64,000 nucleotides of DNA from Saitoella complicata NRRL Y-17804 (taxonomy: Eukaryota > Ascomycota > Saitoellomycetes > Saitoellales > Saitoellaceae). How positions within the stretch are numbered: the stretch's first letter is position 1; the number at the start of each line of letters is the position of its first letter. Below, one piece after another: positions 20,974-31,975 of this stretch. The stretch is taken from the NCBI RefSeq assembly GCF_001661265.1, contig NW_017566992.1, forward strand, positions 837,514-901,513, read 5' to 3'. The notes under the pieces are model-generated. The model ran no database searches, was not told where the DNA came from, and was given only the letters and a program-made list of their open reading frames with translations. The translations under genes and the position numbers were made by a program.

Positions 20974-23154
20974 TTAAAACCTCAAATCCCATCCAATCTG
21001 AGGACCTAACCTCGGCAACTCCTCCGCAACACTCTGCACATCCTTATCACCACGTCCCGACAAACAAATAACAATATCCTCATCAGGCTTCATCGTCTTC
21101 GCCAACTGAATCGCTCCGTACACAGCGTGTGAGGATTCAAGAGCAGGGATAATCCCCTCAGTCTGGGAGAGAATCCTGAAACCCTCGAAGGCGTTGGCGT
21201 CGGTGGCGGCGATGAACTCGGCACGGTTAGTGTCCTTCCAGTTTGCGAGTTCGGGGCCGACACCGGGGTAGTCGAGACCAGCGGAGACGGAGTGCGTGTC
21301 CATGATCTGACCTTGGTCGTCCTGCAGAATGTATGTACGGACACCGTGGAGGACACCCTTCTTACCACCGGTCAAAGTGGCAGAGTGACGGAGCGTCTCA
21401 ACACCATCACCACCGGCCTCAACACCAAGGAGCTTGACGGAGGTGTCGTTGGCGAAGGGATAGAACATACCGACGGAGTTGGAGCCACCACCAACACAGG
21501 CGACGACGGCATCAGGGAGCTTGCCGCGGAGCTTTTGCATCTGCTCCTTGGTCTCCTCACCGATGACAGACTGGAAGGTACGGACGATGGTAGGGAAGGG
21601 ATGAGGACCGATGGCGGATCCGAGAATGTAGTGGGTGGTAGAGAGATTGGTGACCCAAGCACGCATAGCCTCGTTAACGGCATCACGGAGAGTCTGGGTA
21701 CCAGACTCGACAGCCACGACCTTGGCACCCAACAACTTCATCCTGAAGACGTTCAACGCCTGTCTTCGGACATCCTCAGCACCCATGTAGACGGTACACT
21801 TCAAGCCGAACTTGGCACAAACGGTAGCAGTAGCAACACCGTGCTGACCAGCACCAGTCTCAGCAATAACCTCCTTCTTTCCGATACGCTTGGCCAAGAG
21901 AACCTGACCGAGAGCGTTGTTAATCTTGTGGGAACCGGTGTGGTTCAAGTCCTCACGCTTCAACCAGATCTTGGCACCACCGACGTACTCCGTCAGGCGA
22001 TCAGCGAACTGGAGGTGACCGGGACGACCCATGTAGGGGTAGTACGAGCGGAACTCCTCCCAGAAAGCAGGGTCGTTGTTGGCCTTGATAAATTCCTGCT
22101 CGAGCTCGGCAAGACAGTCAACCAAGGCCTCGGGAACGTATTGACCACCGAACTCTCCGAAACGGGAGGGAATGAGGGTGTCGTCCTTGATCTCACCGTT
22201 CTGTGCTTGCGCAAGGGCATCCATCTGGTCAGCGAGCCCGTTCACACCCTCCGTACCCTCATGAGCCTGGATAACCTCATCAGGGTGTGCCTCCTTCTTG
22301 TTCATAGACTTGTCGATAGACTCGACGATACCGACCTCCCTAGTCAACTTGTCTGACATACGTCCACCGGTGATCTCATTACAATACTTCCTCACAACCT
22401 CACCCCTCTGACCCTCCGGCGCCTCCTCGATGACCTGAATAATCTTGGATCCAATAACGACACCATCAGCGACCGCTCCGACGGACAAGAAGTGCTCGCG
22501 GGTGGAAACACCGAAACCGACAGCCAAGGGGGTGTCCTTGGAGTATTGACGGATGCGCTCTAACAACTCAGGGAGAGCAGCGTTGACGGTACCAGAAGCA
22601 CCAGTAGTACCCATCTTGGAGACGACATAGATGAAAGAATCGGCGATAGGCGCCAGGATCTTGATACGGTTCTCGGAAGTTGAAGGGGCAATCAGAGGAA
22701 CGTAAGACAATCCGTCCTTTGTACAGAAACCACGGAACTTGATGGCCTCCTCTGGTGGCAGATCAACCACGATGAATCCGTTTGCGCCAGCCTCCTTAGC
22801 ATCCCTGACAATTCTCTCCTCTCCGTACATCAACAGAGGGTTGTAGTAACCCATAAGAATGACCGGAACATGCACACCCTCCTTACGCGCCTGGCGAACA
22901 ATGTCAAGAGTCTTGGGCAAGTTCATGCCTTGCTTGAGCGCAATCGCATTGGCCTTCTGAATGACAACACCATCGGCCAAGGGATCTGTGAATGGAATAC
23001 CGAGCTCAATGACATCCGCACCACCAGCCTGGAGACCCTTCATGATCTCGACGGTCTCGTTTGGCGAGGGGTGGCCGGCGGTAGTGAAAGTAACGAAAGC
23101 GGGCCTGCCCTCCTTCTTCGCATGGTCAAACCGAGCTCTCAGATGTGCGGACAT
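20974..23154 (-). CDS. TRP5: Bifunctional tryptophan synthase (alpha-beta fusion)
   Basis: Cytosolic enzyme for the last steps of tryptophan synthesis: indole-glycerol phosphate to indole (alpha) and indole plus serine to tryptophan (beta, PLP). Single exon; the first ATG in frame is at 23154 ([16 protein letters not shown]), giving 726 residues, near the usual 700-720. Alpha domain (1-270): [13 protein letters not shown] with catalytic Glu and Asp, and GFGVSTREH phosphate-binding glycine loop. Beta domain (about 325-726): [14 protein letters not shown] with the PLP lysine, [25 protein letters not shown] phosphate cradle, LDYPGVGPE and CLSGRGDKD. The alpha-then-beta fusion is a fungal hallmark. 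It lies upstream of the transposon on the same strand as the KH gene. Confidence 0.97.
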   Translation of the reverse strand: MSAHLRARFDHAKKEGRPAFVTFTTAGHPSPNETVEIMKGLQAGGADVIELGIPFTDPLADGVVIQKANAIALKQGMNLPKTLDIVRQARKEGVHVPVILMGYYNPLLMYGEERIVRDAKEAGANGFIVVDLPPEEAIKFRGFCTKDGLSYVPLIAPSTSENRIKILAPIADSFIYVVSKMGTTGASGTVNAALPELLERIRQYSKDTPLAVGFGVSTREHFLSVGAVADGVVIGSKIIQVIEEAPEGQRGEVVRKYCNEITGGRMSDKLTREVGIVESIDKSMNKKEAHPDEVIQAHEGTEGVNGLADQMDALAQAQNGEIKDDTLIPSRFGEFGGQYVPEALVDCLAELEQEFIKANNDPAFWEEFRSYYPYMGRPGHLQFADRLTEYVGGAKIWLKREDLNHTGSHKINNALGQVLLAKRIGKKEVIAETGAGQHGVATATVCAKFGLKCTVYMGAEDVRRQALNVFRMKLLGAKVVAVESGTQTLRDAVNEAMRAWVTNLSTTHYILGSAIGPHPFPTIVRTFQSVIGEETKEQMQKLRGKLPDAVVACVGGGSNSVGMFYPFANDTSVKLLGVEAGGDGVETLRHSATLTGGKKGVLHGVRTYILQDDQGQIMDTHSVSAGLDYPGVGPELANWKDTNRAEFIAATDANAFEGFRILSQTEGIIPALESSHAVYGAIQLAKTMKPDEDIVICLSGRGDKDVQSVAEELPRLGPQIGWDLRF

Positions 23155-23429
23155 TGTTGATCCTTGTTGGTTATTTGAGTGGATCAATGGGGGATTATTA
23201 TTCGAGGCCGGTTTCGTTTCGTTTTAGACTTTCGAGTCAGCGCACGCAGGTGGAACTCGCCGCCCCGCCACTACCGACTGATTCGTTAATCTTTAGTTGC
23301 AAGTTAAATGCACCCAAGTGTGCTCGATATATAAATGAGAGAAATAGCAAGTATGCGCCGTTACCAGATTTGCCAAATAATAATCCCAGATCCCGTCCTT
23401 CCTTCGTCCACGCTCGTCTCTTTGTTACT

Positions 23430-24252
23430 TCAGCAAATCACACAACACCCAGCCTCGGCCTTCTCCTCTTCCCTCGCAGCCGCTCCATGCCCAACAACCG
23501 GACTCCTAATCGGACTATTCACCTTTGGCGAAGCCCGTACCCCACCTCCCTCCCTTGCCTCAACAACCCTCTTCACCAACAGTGCAAACGTCTCCTCAAC
23601 ATTGACCCTCAACTTCGCCGAACTCTCCATAAACCCCGCACCCCTACTCCTCGCCCACCCCAACCCCTCCTCACTCGTAACCCGCCTATCACTTGCCAAA
23701 TCACACTTATTCCCCACGACGATCTTGACCGGTTTCTTGCTGCCTTCGACGTCGAATGCAGAGACGATGAGGGAGTCGAAGTAGTCTAGTGCTTCGAGGG
23801 ATTCGTGGGATGTGATGTCGTAGACTAGGATGAATGCGTCGGCGGTATTGAGGTGTTGGGAGGCCCAAAGTCCACGGTATTCTTCTTGGCCGGCGGTATC
23901 GGAGATGTCGAGGGTGTAGTTACGGCCGTCAATTGTGCGTGTGGTGGAGTACGAGTCCTCTGTGTTACGTTAGCGAGACCGACTTTTGAAATGTCCCGAG
24001 CCGTGTCTCGGGTGTATGCGTGTCAAAACGCGTCAAAAGGGACGTACCGATTGTAGGGTCGTACTCATCCACGAAACGACTTCGAATTAGACTCATTGTC
24101 AACGCGCTTTTTCCCACTATGCGGCCGCGGTGTTAGCTTTCGTTGTCTTCCTCCCTTTTTGAGGCGTTGGAAGTCCCACCTCCTCCGTCGCCGAGCATGA
24201 CGATTTTTACGGACTCTGCTGTTGGAAGTTGGGGTTGAGAGAGGGTAGCCAT
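23430..24252 (-). CDS. Ras-family small GTPase with C-terminal prenylation motif
   Basis: Three exons: 24252-24180, 24116-24048, 23959-23430; 223 residues. Introns are 63 and 88 nt; the first donor is the less usual GTGGGA, but the join restores the P-loop GDGGVGKSAL and the second restores YDPTIEDSY. G boxes: P-loop GDGGVGKS, switch I YDPTIEDS, G3 DTAGQEEY, G4 NKCD and G5 SSAK. The C-terminal hypervariable stretch ends CCVIC, a CAAX box (CVIC) with an extra Cys that could be palmitoylated, so plasma-membrane anchoring is expected. The switch I sequence is Ras type rather than Rho or Rab. Which fungal Ras subgroup it belongs to I cannot tell. Confidence 0.88.
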
Positions 24253-24716
24253 TGTGTTTGCTATAGTATGGATGGCGTGCTGGGTGTTGGTGGTCGAGGA
24301 GAAGGTTGTCGTTGGCGGTGCACGCGTGTGGAATTCTGGGGTTGGCTGCGTGGAAATGCGGGGCGAGCAGTGAACCCATGAGAAGAGTCCATTGGGGGAA
24401 TAGAAGCAATTGCAATTCTACGGGTTGGACGATAGCGAGAGACCAGCTCTTCCCCGGTGCTATGGAGCCACAATGATACATGCGTATAATGATTCCAAAC
24501 AGCTATAGCTATCCAAGCAAGTAGCGATCGACCAATAAACTTACCAAGACCATATAAAGCGCCAATAATGCCTCCCAAATCAGTCTCACGGGTATCCATG
24601 GATTACACAGTATGCTGCCATGCTTCATGTCCTTCCTCCTCTTTTCCTCGATGGGTATCCCTTTCATGTTTTTTCCCAAGGACCACATGTTCCTCCGCAC
24701 TTTGAGATTATGCCCT
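24253..24716 (-). other. Intergenic region with a possible short 5' exon
   Basis: 464 bases between the GST stop and the Ras ATG. On the minus strand an ATG at 24599 starts MDTRETDLGGIIGALYGL, which runs directly into a consensus GTAAGT (24544-24539). This could be a small unrecognised gene or an upstream exon of the Ras transcript. The evidence is one frame and one splice site, so I do not call a gene. Confidence 0.25.
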
Positions 24717-25708
24717 TTAAATTGGCCGCAATGCCTCACTGACCTTGGGTCTGGCTAGCATATTCTCGACCCACCTCCTGACTTCGGGGAATTCGGCCTC
24801 CAAATCGATCCCAATCCGTCCACACGCTCTCGCCCATGTCAAGAAACTCAAGTCCGCGGCCGTCATGGTCCTTCCGACCAACCACACCGGCTCGTCAGGG
24901 CTTGGTAGTTCGGGGTCTACCAAGGACAACGGTGAGTCATCCGAGGCATGGAGAGAAAGATCCAGGAGCTCTTCGCGACGTTCGGCCAGGCGCATCTCAA
25001 GGACAGAGTACACACGCCGTGACTCGTCGACGTAGCGCTTTATGGCGGACGGAATCCGCTCTGGGTGGAAGAACGAGAACCAGAAGGCTTGTCCTATTCA
25101 TCAAATCAGTCAACATACACCAACACAAGTCCTCGATAGGAGACGCACCCTGCATAACACCAAACCCAGAAACCTCAAACATGATCCACGACGTGATTTG
25201 CGATTGAACCTTGGGGTCATCACTCCACAATCTCTTCTCGCGGTCGTACATATTCACCAAATACAAGATAATCGCACCACTCTCCCATACCGCAAAATCA
25301 TCATTTGCATGATCGATGATAGCAGGAATCCTTCCATTGGGACAAATCTGCAGGAATTCTTCATTCCGTTGTTCGCCTTTGGCGTAGTCAATCCAGACTG
25401 TGCGGTAGATGATGCCGAGTTCCGAGAGGACTGTAGCAACTTTCCAGCCGTTTGGACCGCCACGGTGGGAGTAGAGGGTGACTTGGTATTGACGTGATGG
25501 AGGTGAGGATGCTTCTGACGTTGACAGGTACGTATTTCTGTCGATCGCATACATCGTCAGTACAACAACAATAAAGGGAAGAAAAAGCGAGAACGCACGA
25601 TTTCTTGGGAGCAGCGGTAGAAGGGGTAACAGGCGCAGCAGAAGACGACTGAGCGATCCTCAACCTCTCAAAGTCCTTCAAGGGCGGGCTCTCCTTCATG
25701 CTCGGCAT
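24717..25708 (-). CDS. Glutathione S-transferase, Ure2-like
   Basis: Three exons: 25708-25599, 25537-25149, 25093-24717; 291 residues. Introns have GTGCGT donors and CAG/TAG acceptors with CTGAC-type branch sites. The first 55 residues are a Ser/Pro/Ala-rich extension. The thioredoxin-like N-domain follows: YQVTLYSHRGGPNGWKVATVL, then GEQRNEEFLQICPNGRIPAII with the cis-Pro, and WESGAIILYL, the glutathione gamma-glutamyl-binding E-S pair. The helical C-domain contains WLVGRTMTAADLSFLTW, the conserved N-capping Asp motif. The pattern fits the Ure2p-like or GST-N-plus-GST-C fungal classes used in detoxification or as nitrogen regulators. No Gln/Asn prion-like region is present, so it is an enzyme-like member rather than Ure2 itself. 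Confidence 0.85.
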
Positions 25709-25869
25709 GGCTATGTTCCACCTGGATGTATGCTGTCGATGAGCTCCAGTCTGTGTACCGCGTGATTTACCCTTGGAGCTGCGCGCGCTGCAGTAGGCCA
25801 CTCACGGGAGGGATACCGCCAGATGCCCCAAAATTGATCGGTGTACATTAAATACTTTCCCATTTAAAA

Positions 25870-25879
25870 TAAACGCCAA
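25870..25879 (-). promoter_or_regulatory. Recurrent 3' motif TTGGCGTTTA, copy 2
   Basis: Minus-strand TTGGCGTTTA, preceded by CA, starts 62 bases after the stop of the WC-1-like gene and is followed by TTTTAAAT. Confidence 0.4.
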
Positions 25880-25940
25880 TGATCCCACAACGCCTTTATC
25901 GTAAAAGAGAGACAGACAGACTGAGAGGAACTGCCAGAGT

Positions 25941-28860
25941 TCACTGCGCCGTTTCAGCTTTGAATAACATCATCGTCATTGGTGTGTCCACTTCTTCGTG
26001 CGGCGTTGATACAGCAGCTCCAGCGGGTGGTGAGACTGCCGGGCCGGACAGCGAGGGTACAGGCGGCGGATTCATCGCTCCAGCACCCATCACCACAGAC
26101 ATGGGTGTAGCACTCCGTTGCCCATCATCCTTATTCGAAACCTTACTTCCCGTCTTCCCGACCAACTTGGCATACTTCAATCCACACCGGTTACACAAAC
26201 TCCTCTTCCCATCCGGTCCTCGTCTCCACTCTGGCGTATCCCTTCTCTGACAATTCGCACATACTTTGTTGACGTCCCACGCCTTGTTCTTTCTTCGCTT
26301 GCGTTTTCGCGCTTTGAGAGTTTCTTCAAGCTCTTCCTTCAGACGGCGATTGGTAACACGGAGTTGGTGAAGTTCGTACTGCCAATTAGACGTACGTGTC
26401 GTTGCCAACTCGGCGAAGACGTTCTCATCACCGCCAGGACGGTGAAGGCCAAAGTAACTAGGCGGACGCATAGGCGTACTTCCGATCGTCATGGGCGTCT
26501 CCGCCATCGGCGTATGCAACGGGCTGCTGACCGGGTTGATGACACCCACAATACCACCCCCTCCAACACCAAGCGGACTAGGCGTCATCCCCAACGGACT
26601 CGTCTTATCCTCCGAATGCGCAGGACTCTTGTTATCAAACTTTCTCGTCTGTGCAATGACGTACTCCGGCGTCCCATTCCCATCCCCTTCACTTACGCTA
26701 TCGTTTCCCGGCAAAAACGTCGTTCGAACATCCACATAGTGTCCTTTCCTGTGTTGCATCGTATGCTGAATCGTCGCACTTTTCCGATCCCTAACTTCCT
26801 CCAACGCTCTTCGTATTGCCGGTGCCGAAGATTCCGGAACATGTCGATAGAAAGTCGTACCAACCATTTCCTCCCCCTTCAAATCCAGCGTCTCCACAAC
26901 GGTCTTCGTAACAAACAAATACAACCCCGCAAAACTCAGCTTACTCCAGAATCCATCAGCGTGTCCCGCGTATCTCCAGCTAACCTGGTACACCCTCCTC
27001 TCCCGTCCCGCCATGACGAGGTACTTCCGCCCCTTTTCTCGCTCGATAAGAACTTTTCCGTGACATTCGAACCAAATGTAGTTACCGTCCCCTTGTCTAA
27101 CTCTGTAGATCACGTCAATGGCATTCGCCGCACTTTCCCTCAACTCCCTCATCACGGGTGCTAGATCAGAAGGGTGAACGAAATCCGACATACTCTTCCC
27201 TACCATATCCTCCGGTTCATATTTCAGTACTGACCTGCACGACGGCGAGGCATACAAGAAGACACCCTTGGGTGAGAGAACGTGTACGACGTCGTCTGAG
27301 TTCTCGAGAAGGAGCTTATCCCAAAACCGTCGAACATCCTCAGGATCCTCACCATCGTTCATGTTCTCCACCAGCGGCGTCCCACTCCCAAAGTACCCCA
27401 TCGGACTCGCGACAACCGGTTGCGGCACCGGAATCGGCACAGGCACAATCTGCTGCGACTGCGCCGGCGTCATGTTTGACGACACCCCCGACCCCATCCC
27501 TAACCTCTGCTGCTGCATCTGCATCCCTCCCGATCTCGACCCCGAACTTGAAATCTCCTCCAAACTCGTTTGAAATCCCACAAAATACGCAACCGCATCC
27601 GAATCCCACGTAATCGGAATAATCGTAACCATATTCAGAAACGGCTGTCCCCCCTTCCGATAATTCACCAACGTAACCTGACATTCCTTCCCCGCCAACA
27701 TATTTTCTTTCATATAGCGGATGGCTTCGTTATCGGTGTATTCGCGGCGAGTGCCGGATTTTACGCGTCCGGTGGGGGATTGGAGGAATCGACAGTTTCG
27801 GCCGATGATTTCGCGGAGGGAGTAGCCTGTTAGGGTTTCGAAGGAGGGGGAGGCGTAGACGACGGGGAAGTCGTGAGTGCGGGCGTCGACGACGTTGAAG
27901 GCGCAGTTAAAGTCGACGGGGCCGAGGTCGATGTGGGGGTTTGGTCGACTTGCCACGCGGGCAAGGATGTTGATCATGTCGAACCCGGAGGCGGAATACG
28001 CACTCTGGTACGTCGGTCCAAACGTTGACGATGGTCGATGTGAAGAAGGTATCGAAGAGGTCCGTCTCGACCCAGTCCCCGAACTCGAGGGTGTCATTTG
28101 TTGCATTGCCGACGGCCCCGGTCCTGCACTCTGTGGCATAATCGGCGGCATTGGTGACATAAGGGGCATTTGTCTTGGTAAAGGCGTTCCTATTGAGGGC
28201 AACATACTCGACAACGAACCCGGTATCGGCGTCAAACTCCCCGGTAGAATGGTGATAGGACTATACGGCAACATATCCGCATACGGACTCGCCGCAGCCA
28301 TACTCGCTCCCGCCTGGGAAAACTGCGCAGTCATCGGACTCGACGCAGACGAAATTGTCGGCATGTATGGGTTCGCGCTCATGTTGACCGCAGGAGAGTT
28401 TGCGACAGTGGCGACCGCAGCGGCATTCATGAACGAGTTTGCCGATGCAATGGATAATTCGTCGGATAATCTTCTTGCGGCATCAAAGTCGAAGGGCGTG
28501 ACCGGTGTTGCTGAAGCGCTCGTAACAGACTGGTATCCCATCCCATTTCTATCCAATTTCATCAGCATTTTGATCCTCTCCCAAGATTGCAGGAACTCAC
28601 TGCACACTCCTCAGCGCCATCTCCGCAGCAGCTGCATCTATAACCGCATCCCCACCCACAATCCCCATCCCAAAATTCCCAAACCCAGTCGGCATCTCCG
28701 TTAAATGCAAATTCGGTTTTCTCCTCTGCCCGCTTTCACTTCCATTGGCGTCGCTGTTGCCCGGTTGCGGGATATAGTCCGACGCAGAAAGCAAACCAGC
28801 AGCAGCCGCAAGCCCACGCTGAGTCTGTTCACGCTCCGACTGAGGGGCTCTGTCCATCAT
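25941..28860 (-). CDS. White Collar-1-like blue-light photoreceptor and GATA factor
   Basis: Two exons: 28860-28601 and 28548-25941, with a 52-nt intron (GTGAGT...GGATAG, CTGATG branch site); 955 residues, start MMDRAPQ. Order: disordered N-terminus rich in Ser/Pro/Ala/Met; LOV-type PAS (about 297-412) with GRNCRFLQ, whose Cys (about 339) forms the flavin adduct; a second PAS (about 490-610, VHVLSPKGVFLYASPSC); a third PAS (about 620-720); a basic nuclear signal KARKRKRRKNK (near 835-845); and a GATA zinc finger CANC...CNRC with an 18-residue loop (C850, C853, C872, C875). This is the complete ascomycete WC-1 plan, which pairs with WC-2 to bind GATA sites in light-induced promoters. It is shorter than the usual 1000-1170 and has no poly-Gln run. 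Confidence 0.93.
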
Positions 28861-29065
28861 ATAGGCCCTCTCGAGCCTCGCAAACAGTAGACCCTGCCGT
28901 CGACGGATGCTGGTGGTGGTGAAGTTTACTGTTCCCCCGGGCACGGCACAGGCAGCTCTACGCGCAGATCAGGAGCGAATCGATCGGAGGGTGCATACTG
29001 TACCGGGATATAGCACAATCGACATTCACAATTCCCATCTTGCCACAACCATCCTAATTGTACTT

Positions 29066-30598
29066 CTAAAATTTAAAGTGAAAGTTTGGCATTCCGCCGC
29101 CCTGCTGCTGTTGCTGCTGCCTGAAGAAATATTGTTGTTGGCCTCCTGGTCCTTGGCGGAATCCTTGGAAGGCGTTGCCGCCTGGGAATCCGTTGCCACC
29201 GCCGCCTTGCTGTCCTTCGGGGTCGTTCGGGTCGTCGCCGTTGTCGTATCTTGCTCGTAATTCTTCATCACCGAGGATCTCCCAGGCCGCGTTGATTTCC
29301 TGCATCTTTGCGTCTGAGCCGCCTGCTTTGTCGGGGTGGAACTCCTTTGACTTCTTCCTGTACGCGGACTTGATTTCTCGTTGGGTTGCGTCACGAGATA
29401 CCCCCAGGATCTTGTAGTAATCCCTCTTCTTGCTTTGCTTCAGCAATCTCTGCGCTCGTTGCAGCTTCTCAAGAACTTGTCTGTTTCCACCGCCAGAAAT
29501 GTCATTCGCCTTGTTCAGCATCACAATCGCCTCATCAAAGCTTTCTTCGGCCAACAAGGCATCCGCCTTTGCGAATAACGCTACGATCGAGTCCGGTTTC
29601 AGCTTCAATGCGGCATCACAATACGGCGCAGCAAGCTTCGGCTTCTTGAGCTCAGTGTATGCTTGACACGCCCCCTCCTCAACCTGCGCCAAATACCGCA
29701 CAGGACACCTCTCATTCAACATCCCATCCTTCCTCAGCCCCTCCACAGCCTCCCTAACCTCCTTCACTAGTCCTGCTTCCTCCGCGTTCGAACCAGCAAG
29801 GATCTTCACAGCCGAATTCCACCCCCGTCCATCCAGGAAATTCCGGACCTTTGCTGCATTCTTTTCCATCTTCTTTAACCCCCTCCACAGCTTCTTACAA
29901 TCCTTCTGATCAGGGTCGTAATGCAGACACTTCATCCCGAGTTGTGAAATAGCCCTCGCTGGTTCATCGAGCGAGAAGAAGAGGAGGTTAGCCATGAGTA
30001 CGTGCGACCGCGCATCACTCGGCTCCAAAGCAGTCGCATGCGTAAGATCACTCACACTCTCCTCCACATCACCTTTTTCCAGCCTACACTTTGCTCTCAA
30101 AATCCTCAATCCCGGATCCTGACTCGCATACCCGATTGCTATGCCAGCGTTCACGACACACCCCTCCCAATCACCCTTCTCGCTCGCTTTCCGCGCATTC
30201 AATGCCGCTGTCTCTGCTTCCCTGATTCTCTGCACTACATCCTTCGCTTTGGCATGCTCTGCATCGCTCGTCGCATCCTCCCACCGCCCCTTCTGTAAGA
30301 GCAACTTTGACCGCTGAACCCGTGCAGGCGCATAATCCCCCTTCATCTCCACCACCGCATCGAAATCCGCCAGTGCAGCATTCGCCCTACCCAAGCTCAA
30401 CTTTGTCGCGCCTCTCTTGAAGATGGTCAAGTAATTTGATGGGTCAGAGGCGATGGCGAGGTCGTACTGCTCCAATGCGTCCGCGAGACGGCCGTGGGAG
30501 AGGAAAGAGCCGGCGGAGTCGAGGTAGGACTGGACTGGTTTGTCTGCCAGTGCTAGGGTTGCTAGGAGTGACAGGAGGAGCTGCCGTGGTAGGAGCAT
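29066..30598 (-). CDS. ER-lumenal TPR and J-domain co-chaperone (DNAJC3/p58IPK-like)
   Basis: Single exon; start at 30598 because it opens with a clean signal peptide, MLLPRQLLLSLLATLALA; 510 residues. At least seven tetratricopeptide-like helical pairs follow (AGSFLSHGRLADALEQYDLA and onward to about residue 375). Then comes a J domain (about 400-465) with YYKILGVSRDATQREIKSAY and the HPD triplet in KEFHPDKAG, which stimulates Hsp70 ATPase. The tail is Gly/Gln/Phe-rich and ends NFHFKF without an HDEL-type signal. This order matches DNAJC3, which assists BiP/Kar2 with unfolded protein in the ER. The gene is divergent from the HAUS1-like gene with 175 bases between starts. Confidence 0.9.
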   Translation of the reverse strand: MLLPRQLLLSLLATLALADKPVQSYLDSAGSFLSHGRLADALEQYDLAIASDPSNYLTIFKRGATKLSLGRANAALADFDAVVEMKGDYAPARVQRSKLLLQKGRWEDATSDAEHAKAKDVVQRIREAETAALNARKASEKGDWEGCVVNAGIAIGYASQDPGLRILRAKCRLEKGDVEESVSDLTHATALEPSDARSHVLMANLLFFSLDEPARAISQLGMKCLHYDPDQKDCKKLWRGLKKMEKNAAKVRNFLDGRGWNSAVKILAGSNAEEAGLVKEVREAVEGLRKDGMLNERCPVRYLAQVEEGACQAYTELKKPKLAAPYCDAALKLKPDSIVALFAKADALLAEESFDEAIVMLNKANDISGGGNRQVLEKLQRAQRLLKQSKKRDYYKILGVSRDATQREIKSAYRKKSKEFHPDKAGGSDAKMQEINAAWEILGDEELRARYDNGDDPNDPEGQQGGGGNGFPGGNAFQGFRQGPGGQQQYFFRQQQQQQGGGMPNFHFKF

Positions 30599-30773
30599 GT
30601 TGTCTCTTGATCGTTCAAATCGTTGGTGGAGTGTTTTTCGTCTCGAGAACTGCCACGTCTGTATGGCATGCACGACGCTGCACCACCGGCAGGAGCGCGA
30701 TATAGGTATACCCTTCTTATCGGCCCTCCTTGTCTGGATAAAACAACAAACAGCATTCATTCGGCAGAACGAG

Positions 30774-31802
30774 ATGGACCCATCGACTCCCATTCATCGT
30801 CCAATACGCTCGTTTGCGAATCGGCCAGATTTGCAGCCTTCGTCGAGTCCTGGCAGTTCCGTCATCTTCTCGCCGTCCGCAGCAGCAAAGAGTGCCCGCG
30901 ACGCGTCGGATTGGACGCTCGTAAATGCGTTCTTATCACGAGTATTCAATGGACGAGTTGCTGAGTTTGAGCGAAGTGAGGAGGTGTTGAGATGGTTGTT
31001 GGAGGTTGTGAGGTTGTGTGAGGAGAGGGAGGAGGAAGTTCAAAGTTTGAGACAGGAGAAGAGGGAGAGCATGGAGTGGTTGAGTAATGAAGGTAGAGAT
31101 GTGCTAAGGGAAGTATACAGAGCCTGGCTGAACCTCTCCATAGATGCAAGAATACGAAAAGTGCTGGACGATATTGGGTTTCCACCGAACTGCGTCGACT
31201 CGAACGGACGGGCTGCATTGGATGCCATGGCATCACTCATCGCACACGCAAAGCTTCCAACGACCGAGATATCCACCCTCATCGCCGAACTGATGTATCA
31301 GCAACAACGTGAACTCGCCTTACACCGCGCACACACAGAAGCCCAATCCCTCGTCTCAGATGTCACCGCAAAAGCAGAATCTCTGCAACGCCAACTCGAT
31401 CAATTGAACAGGTACCTCCCCTCCTCGATCTCTGCCTATCGAATACTAATAGCATACAGCACCTTGTTATCATCAGCTGAGGATCTGGAAGACAAAATAA
31501 GCGAATGGTCATCAGCACTCCCCTCCCTCCGCCCAAAAACAGCCGAATATACATCCCGCTCAAACCACCTTCGCTCACTCCTCGAACGCTCAAACGCCCT
31601 ACCCCTCCTGTCGCAAGCGAAGACCGAAGAAATAGAAATATTAAAGTTGAAAGACGAAACGGAGTTGTTGGAGGCGAAGGTTAGGGCGTATGGAGGCTTA
31701 CCGACGGATTTGGGATTGGCGGGGTTGGAGGTGGAGGGAATGAGAAGACGAGTGCGGGACTTGAGGAAAGTGCGGGAGGATTTGTATGCTAGAATGCTAT
31801 AA
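30774..31802 (+). CDS. HAUS1-like augmin complex subunit
   Basis: Start MDPSTPIHRPIRSF at 30774. A 48-nt in-frame intron, 31412-31459 (GTACCT...CATACAG with TACTAAT branch site), is expected to be removed, giving LNSTLLSSAEDLED and 326 residues; without splicing the frame stays open (342). Features: DASDWTLVNAFLSRVFNG, FERSEEVLRWLLEVV, then long coiled-coil stretches, and a C-terminal KDETELLEAKVRAYGGLPTD...LRKVREDLYARML. The opening SDWxxVxxxLSRxF...FERxxxxLxxLL and closing YxGLPxDLxLA patterns are those I associate with fungal HAUS1. Augmin recruits gamma-tubulin to spindle microtubules. Identity rests on pattern memory, so it is moderate. Confidence 0.6.
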   Translation: MDPSTPIHRPIRSFANRPDLQPSSSPGSSVIFSPSAAAKSARDASDWTLVNAFLSRVFNGRVAEFERSEEVLRWLLEVVRLCEEREEEVQSLRQEKRESMEWLSNEGRDVLREVYRAWLNLSIDARIRKVLDDIGFPPNCVDSNGRAALDAMASLIAHAKLPTTEISTLIAELMYQQQRELALHRAHTEAQSLVSDVTAKAESLQRQLDQLNRYLPSSISAYRILIAYSTLLSSAEDLEDKISEWSSALPSLRPKTAEYTSRSNHLRSLLERSNALPLLSQAKTEEIEILKLKDETELLEAKVRAYGGLPTDLGLAGLEVEGMRRRVRDLRKVREDLYARML

Positions 31803-31975
31803 CCTCTTTCCTTCTACCCTCCAATTGCTCATTGCTCGCTGCCCATGGGGTCCGACGGACGTGCAGAATCGCGCGTTGGCTCAACCTTAAATCTCACTCA
31901 TACGTCAACCACCCAACAATCAGTCATCATCCAGTCCCATTCGCTTGCAGAGACGTCCAGCCATTCCTTCCGATC

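Noticed and set aside
21292-22356. 354-codon plus-strand open frame
   Set aside because: Antisense to TRP5 with the same mirror composition; no domain.
28601-28944. Longer N-terminus of the WC-1-like protein starting near 28944
   Set aside because: The extension starts with GTG, not ATG; the first in-frame ATG is at 28860.
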